A DNA stretch of 34,661 nt from CAYLNH01 sp964384625 (GTDB lineage: Bacteria; Verrucomicrobiota; Lentisphaeria; JABSQK01): the NCBI GenBank assembly GCA_964384625.1, contig CAYLNH010000043.1:1-34661 (forward strand), written 5' to 3'. Shown piece by piece: positions 17,249 to 25,323 of this stretch; positions within the stretch are counted from its first letter, which is position 1, and each line of letters opens with the position of its first letter. The notes beneath the pieces were generated by a model that did no database searches, was not told the DNA's origin, and saw nothing but the letters and a program-made list of their open reading frames with translations. Position numbers and translations under genes: made by a program.

Positions 17249-18145
17249 ATGGCCCACAGGCAGAACATTGGCGTGGATAATTTTGAGCTCGCCCGGATTG
17301 TCTCCTGGCATGGCCCGGTCCGCGGTCGCGGGCATCCGGCAGACCAGTGGGAGACAGTCAAGCCGGAGGGATCCTCACACTGGCATCTGCAGTACACGGT
17401 TGCCGGCGTCTGTCGGGTGGCAGCAGGCGACGGCAGCGATGCCGGCATGTTCGCTGCCGCCGGTGAAGCCGTGCTCATGCGGCCCGGCACCCCCTGGCAC
17501 CTGCACGAACACACGATGACGCCCCGGCTCAATATCAACTGGGTGCAGTTCCATCCGCGGCCGCACTGGGAGCAGTGGCTGAACTGGCCGGAAGTTCTGC
17601 CCGGCATCGGCAAACTGACCGTCGCCGCCGCGCCGGTCCGCAACCGGATCTTCGACGCCCTCGAACGCGTGGTGGACGCTGCTCAGCGGCCGTCGTCGCA
17701 CTGGGAGGAGTTCGCGCTGGCGGCGTTCGAGGAGGTCCTGATTCATTTCGATACCGTCAACCCGGCGAGCCGCCGGGTCGGTCTCGACGAACGCGTGGCC
17801 CGAGCCGAGGCCTTTCTGGTGCGACATCTGGAGGACGACATCGCGCTTGCCGACCTGGCGGCGGTTGCCGGTGTCAGCGTTTCGCATTTAGGCCTCTTGT
17901 TCCGCAGTGATCTGGGGATGTCGCCACTGCAGTATCTGGATCGTCTGCGCATTTCGCGGGCGTGCTATCTGTTTGACCACACGGGCATGCGGGTCAACGA
18001 GGTGGCGACCGCGCTCGGCTTCCGCAGTCCGTTTTACTTCTCCCGGCGTTTCCGGCGCCGGACGGGGATGAGCCCGAGCGCCTACCGCCGCCGCCGGCAG
18101 TGCGAGCCGCAATCGGAGGGGCGGCGCACGCAAGCCGGCTGTTGA
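17249..18145 (+). CDS. AraC-family transcriptional regulator
   Basis: A 298-residue regulator with an N-terminal cupin-like sensor domain (about residues 1-130; HWHLQYTVAG and RPGTPWHLHEH are typical) and a C-terminal AraC double helix-turn-helix (about 185-285, with NEVATALGFRSPFYFSRRFRRRTGMSPSAYR). Such proteins usually bind a sugar or related ligand and switch on a nearby glycan gene. GGAGG at 17238-17242 selects the ATG at 17249; an earlier TTG at 17213 lacks a ribosome site. The gene is divergent from the pseudopilin at 16969, and its 3' end faces the palindrome cluster. Confidence 0.92.
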   Translation: MAHRQNIGVDNFELARIVSWHGPVRGRGHPADQWETVKPEGSSHWHLQYTVAGVCRVAAGDGSDAGMFAAAGEAVLMRPGTPWHLHEHTMTPRLNINWVQFHPRPHWEQWLNWPEVLPGIGKLTVAAAPVRNRIFDALERVVDAAQRPSSHWEEFALAAFEEVLIHFDTVNPASRRVGLDERVARAEAFLVRHLEDDIALADLAAVAGVSVSHLGLLFRSDLGMSPLQYLDRLRISRACYLFDHTGMRVNEVATALGFRSPFYFSRRFRRRTGMSPSAYRRRRQCEPQSEGRRTQAGC

Positions 18146-18681
18146 CCAGATTCCGGCATGCACTTCTCACGCCGTTCTCTTTTGGCTCTGTTGGGCTGGC
18201 CAAGCAGAGCCAAAAGCAAACGGGAAGTGGTAGAACAGTGCAGTAGCTGTCCGCCGCGCCCTTTTGCCACACAGGTTGACAGGTGGGCAATGGCTTTTCG
18301 CGGTGGGTGTAGCTACACCTGCCGCGAAAAGCCTTCTGGAGACCCCCACGGCATTGTGTCGTGGGTGAATGGGTTGTTTAGTGCGACGTCTGTTCCCGCC
18401 TCAAACTCCCCTTGCTTCAGCGGCTTTGCGAGCATGCTCACAAAGCCGCTGAAGCAAGGGGAGACGGGGGGGCGGTACCGACTTAAACAACTCATTCACC
18501 CGTCAGACGAGCTAACGGGGGTCTTTCTCGGAGCGGGACACCACAATCCCTTGGGGATTTGAGGCCGAGCAGCTTTACTCACCCTTTTCGCGGAGGGTGG
18601 AGCTAAGGGGCCGCGGGGGGGCTGTGGCGCGACGCGTGCCGCCGACACACCTCTGCGGGTGGCCGCGAATTTGGGCCGGGG
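18146..18681. repeat. cluster of three large palindromes
   Basis: This 536-base gene-free stretch between convergent genes is dominated by inverted repeats. First, CTTTTGGCTCTG/CAGAGCCAAAAG (18179-18190 with 18205-18216). Second, a 42-base near-palindrome at 18292-18333 starting GGCTTTTCGCGG and ending CCGCGAAAAGCC. Third, a nested structure at 18363-18501: outer arms 18363-18380 with 18484-18501 (one mismatch), inner perfect 23-bp arms 18406-18428 with 18441-18463, and a 10-bp palindrome GAGCATGCTC in the loop. Small hairpins follow near 18545 (AATCCC/GGGATT) and 18580 (CACCCT/AGGGTG). I find no convincing coding sequence. Confidence 0.75.
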
Positions 18682-19698
18682 TCACGCCTCGACGGCGACA
18701 GCGGCAGGTGCATAATACCGGGACGGCCGGTCCCAGACGGCCCAGCCGCTTTCGGCGAAGATCTTGCGGCAGTCGGCGACGGTTTCGCCGCGGCCCTCTT
18801 CGGTCCTGGCTTCGACGTCGCGCGGGTTGGCGCCGACTTCGGCCCAGAACAGGTTGGCGCCGGCGATGGCGCCGAGGGTGCACGGCTCGTGCGTGCAGTT
18901 GCCCAGGACGGTGCGCGGCATACCCAAACGCGTGACGGCGACGACCTGGGCCATGCGCAGCTCACTGATCATCCCGCGTTTGGCGATCGCGGTGCCGGGG
19001 ATGGAAATACGGCGGGCAGCGCCGCTGTAGGACGGGTTGAAGGACGCCGTGAACTCGATCATCTCGGCCAGTTCTTCGTTCGTATGCTCGGGGCCGACGG
19101 GTTCGACGCAGGTGCCGACGCGCAGGCCGGCTTCCTGGAAGTTCCGGATGCTTTCCCGCCGTTTCGCCGGGGACAGCGTCGTGTCGGTCCCTTCCCGCAG
19201 GCGCAGGGCGTGATAGACGCCGGCAAATCCAGCCTCCTTCAGTTGGACTGCGTGTTCAAGCGACTGATCGCCGACGTTGCCGATCAACGTCGTCTCCGGT
19301 TTCAGGTTGCGCCGGACTTCCTGTGCCAGTTCGATGTAGCGGCCGAAAGAGAAATGAGCCGTCGCCATCATGAAGACGGCGTTGGCGCCGTCGGCCTCAA
19401 ACTGCTGCGTGTAGCGGATCAGGTCGTCGACGCCGAGTTCGGTGGCTTCTTGAAAAACACCGTTGACCTTGGCGAAGGAGCAGAACAGGCAGTCACAGTT
19501 GCAGGGCGCCAGGTTGATGGCGAACTGCGCGTGGACTTCGGCCTGGCCATCGCTCACCTCCTTCGAGACGCGGCAGGCTTCGGCCATGACGGCATAGGCA
19601 TCGGCGCTGTCGGGCGCCAGTGAGAGCAGATGAACCAGTTCCTGGCCGGCCAGGATTTCGCCGGCTTGCGATTTCTCCAGAATGTCACAGGTGCGCAT
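18682..19698 (-). CDS. BioB/HydE-like radical SAM protein
   Basis: A 338-residue radical S-adenosylmethionine enzyme. C66, C70 and C73 (CNCDCLFC) form the CxxxCxxC iron-sulfur motif at the end of the first barrel strand. TLIGNVGDQS, VYHALRL and EPVGPEHT follow along the barrel. The C-terminal part (NCTHEPCTLGAIAGANLFWAEVG, then an ESGW end) is laid out as in biotin synthase. BioB, HydE, PylB and methylornithine-type enzymes share this fold. No biotin or hydrogenase-maturation gene is nearby, so the reaction is open. The ATG at 19698 has AAAGGGG upstream and a promoter at 19763-19791. A longer frame starting at 19791 would begin inside that promoter and is rejected. Confidence 0.88.
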   Translation of the reverse strand: MRTCDILEKSQAGEILAGQELVHLLSLAPDSADAYAVMAEACRVSKEVSDGQAEVHAQFAINLAPCNCDCLFCSFAKVNGVFQEATELGVDDLIRYTQQFEADGANAVFMMATAHFSFGRYIELAQEVRRNLKPETTLIGNVGDQSLEHAVQLKEAGFAGVYHALRLREGTDTTLSPAKRRESIRNFQEAGLRVGTCVEPVGPEHTNEELAEMIEFTASFNPSYSGAARRISIPGTAIAKRGMISELRMAQVVAVTRLGMPRTVLGNCTHEPCTLGAIAGANLFWAEVGANPRDVEARTEEGRGETVADCRKIFAESGWAVWDRPSRYYAPAAVAVEA

Positions 19699-19762
19699 GT
19701 GTACCCCTTTCCCATGGTTGGTCGTTTTCCCCGGCACTCGAACGGCGCTGGCATGAAGGTCC

Positions 19763-19791
19763 AGGATATTGCCGGCGAGCCCCCCTGTCAA
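19763..19791 (-). promoter_or_regulatory. sigma-70 promoter for radical SAM gene
   Basis: On the minus strand TTGACA (19791-19786), a 17-base spacer and TATCCT (19768-19763) form a near-consensus promoter about 65 bases from the start codon at 19698. It means the gene need not be read through from the pseudopilin upstream. Confidence 0.6.
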
Positions 19792-20077
19792 GATCCGTCA
19801 CGTTTCCCGCCGGCCCGGCAGTATCTGCCCGAGCGATCAGGTGTTGTCATCAGTTGCCGGCGATCGCGCCCGCCCAACGGCGGTTGGCCTATGCCGGGAT
19901 GCCGAGCCCCTCCTGCGTTTTCCGGCAAGCCGAAATCCGTCAGAACCCGTTTCGGGGCGGGCGTCTCCGGTTCGCGCTGATCAGGGGCAGGAAGACGAGG
20001 CTATGCCCGGGCGGAAGTCCGGGAACGCGAAGCAACAACGCCATCCGCCGCTGTATTGCAGGTCCCGGAGGGTTCTC
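19792..20077. other. gene-free spacer between pseudopilin and radical SAM genes
   Basis: The whole gap is 19699-20077. Apart from the promoter at 19763-19791 I see only weak stems: CCAAC-GGCG-GTTGG (19874-19887) and CCCGG/CCGGG (20006-20023), the latter about 55 bases past the pseudopilin stop and possibly a weak terminator. No gene is recognised. Confidence 0.4.
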
Positions 20078-21124
<1,047 letters not shown>

Positions 21125-21164
21125 GGTTGTCCTCCGTCGAAATGGGACGTTCGGTTTCCGTTCT

Positions 21165-21210
21165 TGCGGCGGTCTTCCGCCGCACCAGAAGAAATTCTGT
21201 CTTCAGAATT
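21165..21210 (-). promoter_or_regulatory. twin hairpins with AAGA loops ahead of pseudopilin gene
   Basis: In the gap between the hydrolase-like gene and the pseudopilin, the minus strand reads AATTCTG-AAGA-CAGAATT (21210-21193) and then TGCGGCGG-AAGA-CCGCCGCA (21184-21165). Both stems are perfect and both have the same AAGA loop. They may stabilise or uncouple the downstream mRNA, or bind a protein. They lack a T-run after the stem, so simple termination is unlikely. Confidence 0.5.
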
Positions 21211-21247
21211 GCTTAACGGGATGGCCCGCATCTATCGAGTTCTGCGT

Positions 21248-23956
21248 TCATCTCTTCGTGATGGCGTCGGCGAAGGCCTTCTGCCAACTGGCTGAAGCCC
21301 AGAACGGGGTTTCGCCGTTGACCGATTCGCCGTGCATCGCGGCCGCCAGGACATAGGTCTTTCCCTGGCCCACATTCCGCTGATAGAGCACCGGCAGCTT
21401 GTCGGCCCACATCAGGACCTTGGCGTCGGCTTGGGGCGCGACCGCATTGAAGTAATACATCGTCGGGCTGCCGGAATACGCCTTGCCGCTTGCCGGGCCG
21501 ATGGCCAGCGGTTTGGCCAACTCGTACATGTCTTTCGCCGGCCGGCATTTCACGGGCAGCACGGCTTCCAGCGGCGAGCCGCTGAAGGATCCCTGGCCCA
21601 GGGTGAAGTTGCCGCCCAGGACAACGACCCGGCCGCCGGCTTTGACAAATTCAGCCAGCCGGGTCAAACGCTCACTGCCCAGGGCCGTGGCGCTCAGGTT
21701 GACCAGGATGATCAGGTCGCATTTGAATATCTCCTCCCACGTCTTCGGGATGAGCTGCTCGTGTCCCTTGCCGCGCTTCTTGCGCTGCCAGTCGCAGTAG
21801 GTCACGCGGGCCTTCGAGACGGATCGTCGGATGATCTTCTGAAAGTCGTAGACGTAGTGGTAGTGGCCGACGGCAACGAGAACATCCAGGCCCTTCGGAC
21901 CGCCGACACGTTCCGGCGGCGTGCCGATATTCTTCGGCGCGGTGATCGGTTTGATCTGCAGGCCGCTCGAGTGTTGCGGCGTGGGCGAGGGCAGTCTGTC
22001 GGCAACCGCAATCTGTGGATCGGCGCAGACGCGTTTGATTTCGGACAACTGGTCTTTGGTCAGCGGCGGGGTGAACTTCGGGACTTCTTTGGGGACGGTG
22101 AAAGAACCGCTGATCTCGTAGACAAGCATGCCCCAGATCGGGAACCCGGGGGTCTTAACGGCCACATTGGAGCCCTTGACCTGGGCCTTCAGCTCTGTCT
22201 CGACGTTCGGCTTTCCCGGTGCGATGAAGACGACCTGTTTGAGCTTCCGGCCATTCTCGAGCTGCAGGTGCACGGACGCCCCGGTTACCGGCGGCGGGAG
22301 TTCGAACGACTTCGTGATTTTGTCGTTCGGCGGTGGGTTCAGCAGGTGCACAATCACGAAGGCACGATCCGGACTGACGACGCGGATATTGGCGAAGTCC
22401 TTGTACCACAGTTCGCGATCCGCCGTGACCTGGACCCGCTTGTCCGTGTTCGGCAGTTCCTTGAGCCGATGGTCCCAGAGGAACCCGGACCAGCGCGTGA
22501 GGAACGGGCCCCAGTCGGCAGCCCACTTCACTTTGGCGTGGGCGCCCGTGTATTGGTGGGCGCCCATCAGGGTGCCCAGGGTGAACTTATAGAGGTCCTT
22601 ATTTCTAGCTTTGCCCAGCCCATAGGAATAGACGAAGTGGCCGCCGTAGTGTTTGATGGTGCGGATGCAGCGGACCTCGTCGGCGGCGAACTTGCTCCAC
22701 TCGCGGTAGCGGACGCGGCCGTTGCGCATGACGCCTTCGCGCAGGGCTTCGCCCATCCACAGACCGCCGCCGGCGAGCATTTCACGGATCTCCTGGGCGA
22801 TCGGGTCTTCAGGTGACTTCGGATACTCGCGGCCGTCGCGGGCGGCGGGGTTGTTGGTGTTATAGCCGAACAGAAAATCGGGGGAGGCCTCCCAGAGTTT
22901 TGTTTTCAGGCGTTTCATGTTGCGGGTGTTGACGGCGTCATGACCGCGGCGTTTGCCGTCGGAAAAGCGGGCGGCAAACCCGGCGGAGTCGAAACGGAAG
23001 CCGTCCCAGCCAAACTGTTTGGTGGACGCGATCATCTCGTTGATGCCGTGATCCAGGGCGTCAAGCCGGCGCAGGTCGACCCAGCGATAGGTCCAGCAAC
23101 CGGTGAAGTCGCGATAGTGATTGAGCTCCTCCTGGCCGGGCTTGTCCTTCTGCCAGTTGTCCAGATCCCAGGCGTTTGCCGGCCGGCCGAAGGTGTGACC
23201 CCGGCTGTTGGTGCAGAACCAGTTGGGCCTGGCGCGCGCCATTTCCCAGCCGGGTGCGCCGCCTGCCATGCACTTGCCGTAGCTGATGGCCTTGATGCCG
23301 CGTTTGTGGGCCTCCTGAATCTGATAGCGAATGTTTGCTTCGCTCTCGTGCCGGGCGGCTTGGCCGCTATACCAGACCGCGCCCGTCTCCGGCGTCAGTT
23401 CGCCCCAGTCGTCCGGCGCCCAGAACTGTTTCTCAAACCAGTTGCAGTAGTTCCGGCGCAACTTCTCCATTTGCCCGGCGATCTGTTCTTTCTTGTACGG
23501 CGCCGAGTTGTGAATCGGCCCGCCGCTGATACCGCCGATGCCGACTTTCCAGACGTTGTCGGACACGGTGAACCAGTCCCGCGCAGCCGGCAACTTCTTG
23601 CTGCCGTTGTAGGCTTCGAGCCGGACTTCATAGCCGTACTCGATATTGCCGAGCTTCTGTTTGGCGGAAAACGTTTCCGTCTTCCGCGGTGCGACGCGCA
23701 GGCGCAGTTTGTCGACCGTCTTGTGGTCGGTCAGCTCGGTGATCAGTGAGACGCGCAACTGCAGGTCGATGGTGTCTGCGGTGTTGTTGAAGACCGAGCC
23801 CTCGAGATGCACGGTCGCGCCCGGGGCGTAGTGGATCTTGTCCGGACGGATCGACAGGTGGATGCCCGGCGGTGGCGGCGGCGCCTTCCGTTTGGCGCTG
23901 GCGGGAAGGCCGCTCAGGATGAGCAGGCCGGTGATCAGCAGGTAGGACAAACGCAT
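21248..23956 (-). CDS. secreted glycoside-hydrolase-like barrel fused to GATase-like domain
   Basis: A 902-residue secreted protein. A signal peptide (MRLSYLLITGLLILSGLPASA) opens it at 23956, after AAGGAGAG. Residues about 30-130 look like a beta-sandwich. Residues about 135-620 look like a TIM-barrel hydrolase: FWAPDDWGELTPE, AHKRGIKAISYGK, GWDGFRFDSAGF (candidate nucleophile D323) and LWMGEAL (candidate acid E403). It recalls GH66/alpha-amylase-clan enzymes but I cannot name the family. Residues about 690-900 are a class I glutamine-amidotransferase-like domain (DVLVAVGHYHYVYDF, LAEFVKAGGRVVVLGGNF). The first part is a paralogue of the gene at 25324, and the last part matches the C-terminus of the gene at 27313. 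It follows the GntR-type regulator by 63 bases. Confidence 0.82.
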   Translation of the reverse strand: MRLSYLLITGLLILSGLPASAKRKAPPPPPGIHLSIRPDKIHYAPGATVHLEGSVFNNTADTIDLQLRVSLITELTDHKTVDKLRLRVAPRKTETFSAKQKLGNIEYGYEVRLEAYNGSKKLPAARDWFTVSDNVWKVGIGGISGGPIHNSAPYKKEQIAGQMEKLRRNYCNWFEKQFWAPDDWGELTPETGAVWYSGQAARHESEANIRYQIQEAHKRGIKAISYGKCMAGGAPGWEMARARPNWFCTNSRGHTFGRPANAWDLDNWQKDKPGQEELNHYRDFTGCWTYRWVDLRRLDALDHGINEMIASTKQFGWDGFRFDSAGFAARFSDGKRRGHDAVNTRNMKRLKTKLWEASPDFLFGYNTNNPAARDGREYPKSPEDPIAQEIREMLAGGGLWMGEALREGVMRNGRVRYREWSKFAADEVRCIRTIKHYGGHFVYSYGLGKARNKDLYKFTLGTLMGAHQYTGAHAKVKWAADWGPFLTRWSGFLWDHRLKELPNTDKRVQVTADRELWYKDFANIRVVSPDRAFVIVHLLNPPPNDKITKSFELPPPVTGASVHLQLENGRKLKQVVFIAPGKPNVETELKAQVKGSNVAVKTPGFPIWGMLVYEISGSFTVPKEVPKFTPPLTKDQLSEIKRVCADPQIAVADRLPSPTPQHSSGLQIKPITAPKNIGTPPERVGGPKGLDVLVAVGHYHYVYDFQKIIRRSVSKARVTYCDWQRKKRGKGHEQLIPKTWEEIFKCDLIILVNLSATALGSERLTRLAEFVKAGGRVVVLGGNFTLGQGSFSGSPLEAVLPVKCRPAKDMYELAKPLAIGPASGKAYSGSPTMYYFNAVAPQADAKVLMWADKLPVLYQRNVGQGKTYVLAAAMHGESVNGETPFWASASWQKAFADAITKR

Positions 23957-24019
23957 GATTCTCTCCTTCGGTTGTCTTCTCCCGGTCAATACATTGGCGT
24001 GTCGGTTCGGTCTGGTCCG

Positions 24020-25117
24020 CTACCGGCGCAGAGTGCCGCGATGCTCGACCCGCGGCTGCAGCAATTGCCGGACGGGGGCAGAGGAACTGTCCGTCGCCGC
24101 TTTGATGGCGGCCCGATACAGGGATAACGCGTCAAACTCAACACAATCTGTAAGGCAGCGAACGCGGTCCTCACTGATGGTCGGGATGCCGACGACCCCG
24201 ACTTGGCCGGGGACGTCCAGACCCTGTTCCTGCAGGCGGTTGCGGACGATACGGGCACGGTCGGCGGAGTTGCAGATGAAGGCCGCCGGTGTGTCGCCGA
24301 CGTGCGCCGCGAGTTCGGCGAAAATCGGGGTGTTCTCGGGCGCCTCCGAGCGCTGCGGCAGCGGGAAATAGAAGTGTTCGCCGTCCTGATCGATGGTGAC
24401 CAGGTCGTCGGTGCTGCCCAACTGCGTGTGCAGCGTGTTCTCGACGCCCTGGCGCATCAAGGGCCCGAACGGACCGTCATGCTTCATGCCGACGTAGTAC
24501 AGCCGCTGATAACCGGCCATCAGCGCGGCCACCGCGGCGGCGCGGCCGAAGCCGACGTAATCAGGCAAGACGTACTCCTGCTCCGGCAAAGACGGGCGGA
24601 AATATTCTACGTGAATGACGCGCGTGCCGTTGTCGGCGATTTGTTTGAGCAATTGCCGGTTGTCGGAACCGATGGGCGAGCAGAAGGCCAGCAAAGCCCG
24701 CGGCCGTTGTTCCAGGACCTGCTGCAGAAACGCGGCTTCGGATTTCGGTTGCCACGAGTTCCGGCGCTGAGAATACAACGTCAACATACAGCCGTGCGCG
24801 GTCACGATGTCCTGAATATCGGTCAGCATCTCCATCGTACCGTTGAACATCAGGGCAATCGTGTTGCTCACTTGCTGGTCTTCGGGTACGGCATTGACAA
24901 AACAGCCGGAACCACGCTGGGTCCGGATCATGCCGTCATTGGCGAGACGGGCTAGGACTTTCTGGATGGTCGACCGGCTGACGCCGTGGATCTCGCACAG
25001 TTCGTCGACGGTCGGCAGGCGCGAATTGGCGGGCCACTTGCCGCTGTCGATGTTGCCGGCGATCGCCAGGCGGACCTTCTCGGCTCGTTTCCCCAGATTG
25101 ATGGTCGTGGTATTCAT
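24020..25117 (-). CDS. GntR-type HTH regulator with LacI-like ligand domain
   Basis: A 365-residue regulator. Residues 1-75 are a GntR winged helix-turn-helix (KWPANSRLPTVDELCEIHGVSRSTIQKVLARLANDGMIRTQRGSGCFV, cited here by its positions about 28-74). Residues about 85-350 resemble the periplasmic-binding-protein-like sensor domain of LacI/AraR-type repressors (NTIALMFNGTMEM, AALMAGYQRLYYVGM, FICNSADRA). AraR of Bacillus has the same layout and responds to a sugar. AGGAG lies upstream of the ATG at 25117. The gene heads the minus-strand operon and is divergent from the paralogous plus-strand operon, so it probably controls both from the shared gap. Confidence 0.9.
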   Translation of the reverse strand: MNTTTINLGKRAEKVRLAIAGNIDSGKWPANSRLPTVDELCEIHGVSRSTIQKVLARLANDGMIRTQRGSGCFVNAVPEDQQVSNTIALMFNGTMEMLTDIQDIVTAHGCMLTLYSQRRNSWQPKSEAAFLQQVLEQRPRALLAFCSPIGSDNRQLLKQIADNGTRVIHVEYFRPSLPEQEYVLPDYVGFGRAAAVAALMAGYQRLYYVGMKHDGPFGPLMRQGVENTLHTQLGSTDDLVTIDQDGEHFYFPLPQRSEAPENTPIFAELAAHVGDTPAAFICNSADRARIVRNRLQEQGLDVPGQVGVVGIPTISEDRVRCLTDCVEFDALSLYRAAIKAATDSSSAPVRQLLQPRVEHRGTLRR

Positions 25118-25140
25118 GTGGACTCCTGTGCCGTTGGTCT

Positions 25141-25169
25141 ACGCTAGCGCACGGTCGGTCCGGCGTCAA
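25141..25169 (-). promoter_or_regulatory. promoter for GntR-type regulator operon
   Basis: Minus strand TTGACG (25169-25164), 17-base spacer, TAGCGT (25146-25141), about 25 bases ahead of the start codon at 25117. The fit is moderate. Confidence 0.45.
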
Positions 25170-25181
25170 GCCAAAAACAAT

Positions 25182-25214
25182 AATAAACCGGAATAATTAT
25201 TCTGAAAGTTTATT
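25182..25214. promoter_or_regulatory. AT-rich palindromic operator candidate
   Basis: GAATAATTATTC (25191-25202) is a perfect 12-base palindrome, flanked by AATAAAC (25182-25188) and its reverse complement GTTTATT (25208-25214). This AT-rich patch stands out in GC-rich surroundings and lies between the two divergent -35 elements. It is the obvious binding site for the neighbouring GntR-type regulator. Confidence 0.55.
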
Positions 25215-25224
25215 CTTTTTGTGC

Positions 25225-25253
25225 TTGACAGGCTCGGGGTGGCGAGGTATTTT
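25225..25253 (+). promoter_or_regulatory. sigma-70 promoter for plus-strand glycan operon
   Basis: TTGACA (25225-25230), 17-base spacer, TATTTT (25248-25253). The -35 is perfect. It lies directly beside the palindromic operator and about 70 bases ahead of the ATG at 25324. Confidence 0.6.
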
Positions 25254-25323
25254 GGAGTATGAAAACAAGCCTGGCATGCCTGTCGTCGAACGCACGGAAG
25301 ACGACAATCAAGGAGAGAGACCA

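Noticed and set aside
18158..18562. 134-codon open frame across the palindrome cluster
   Set aside because: It is made mostly of the inverted repeats, has no ribosome site and no protein-like features.
19699..19791. Upstream start for the radical SAM gene
   Set aside because: The frame would start within a near-consensus promoter, so the start at 19698 with AAAGGGG is preferred.
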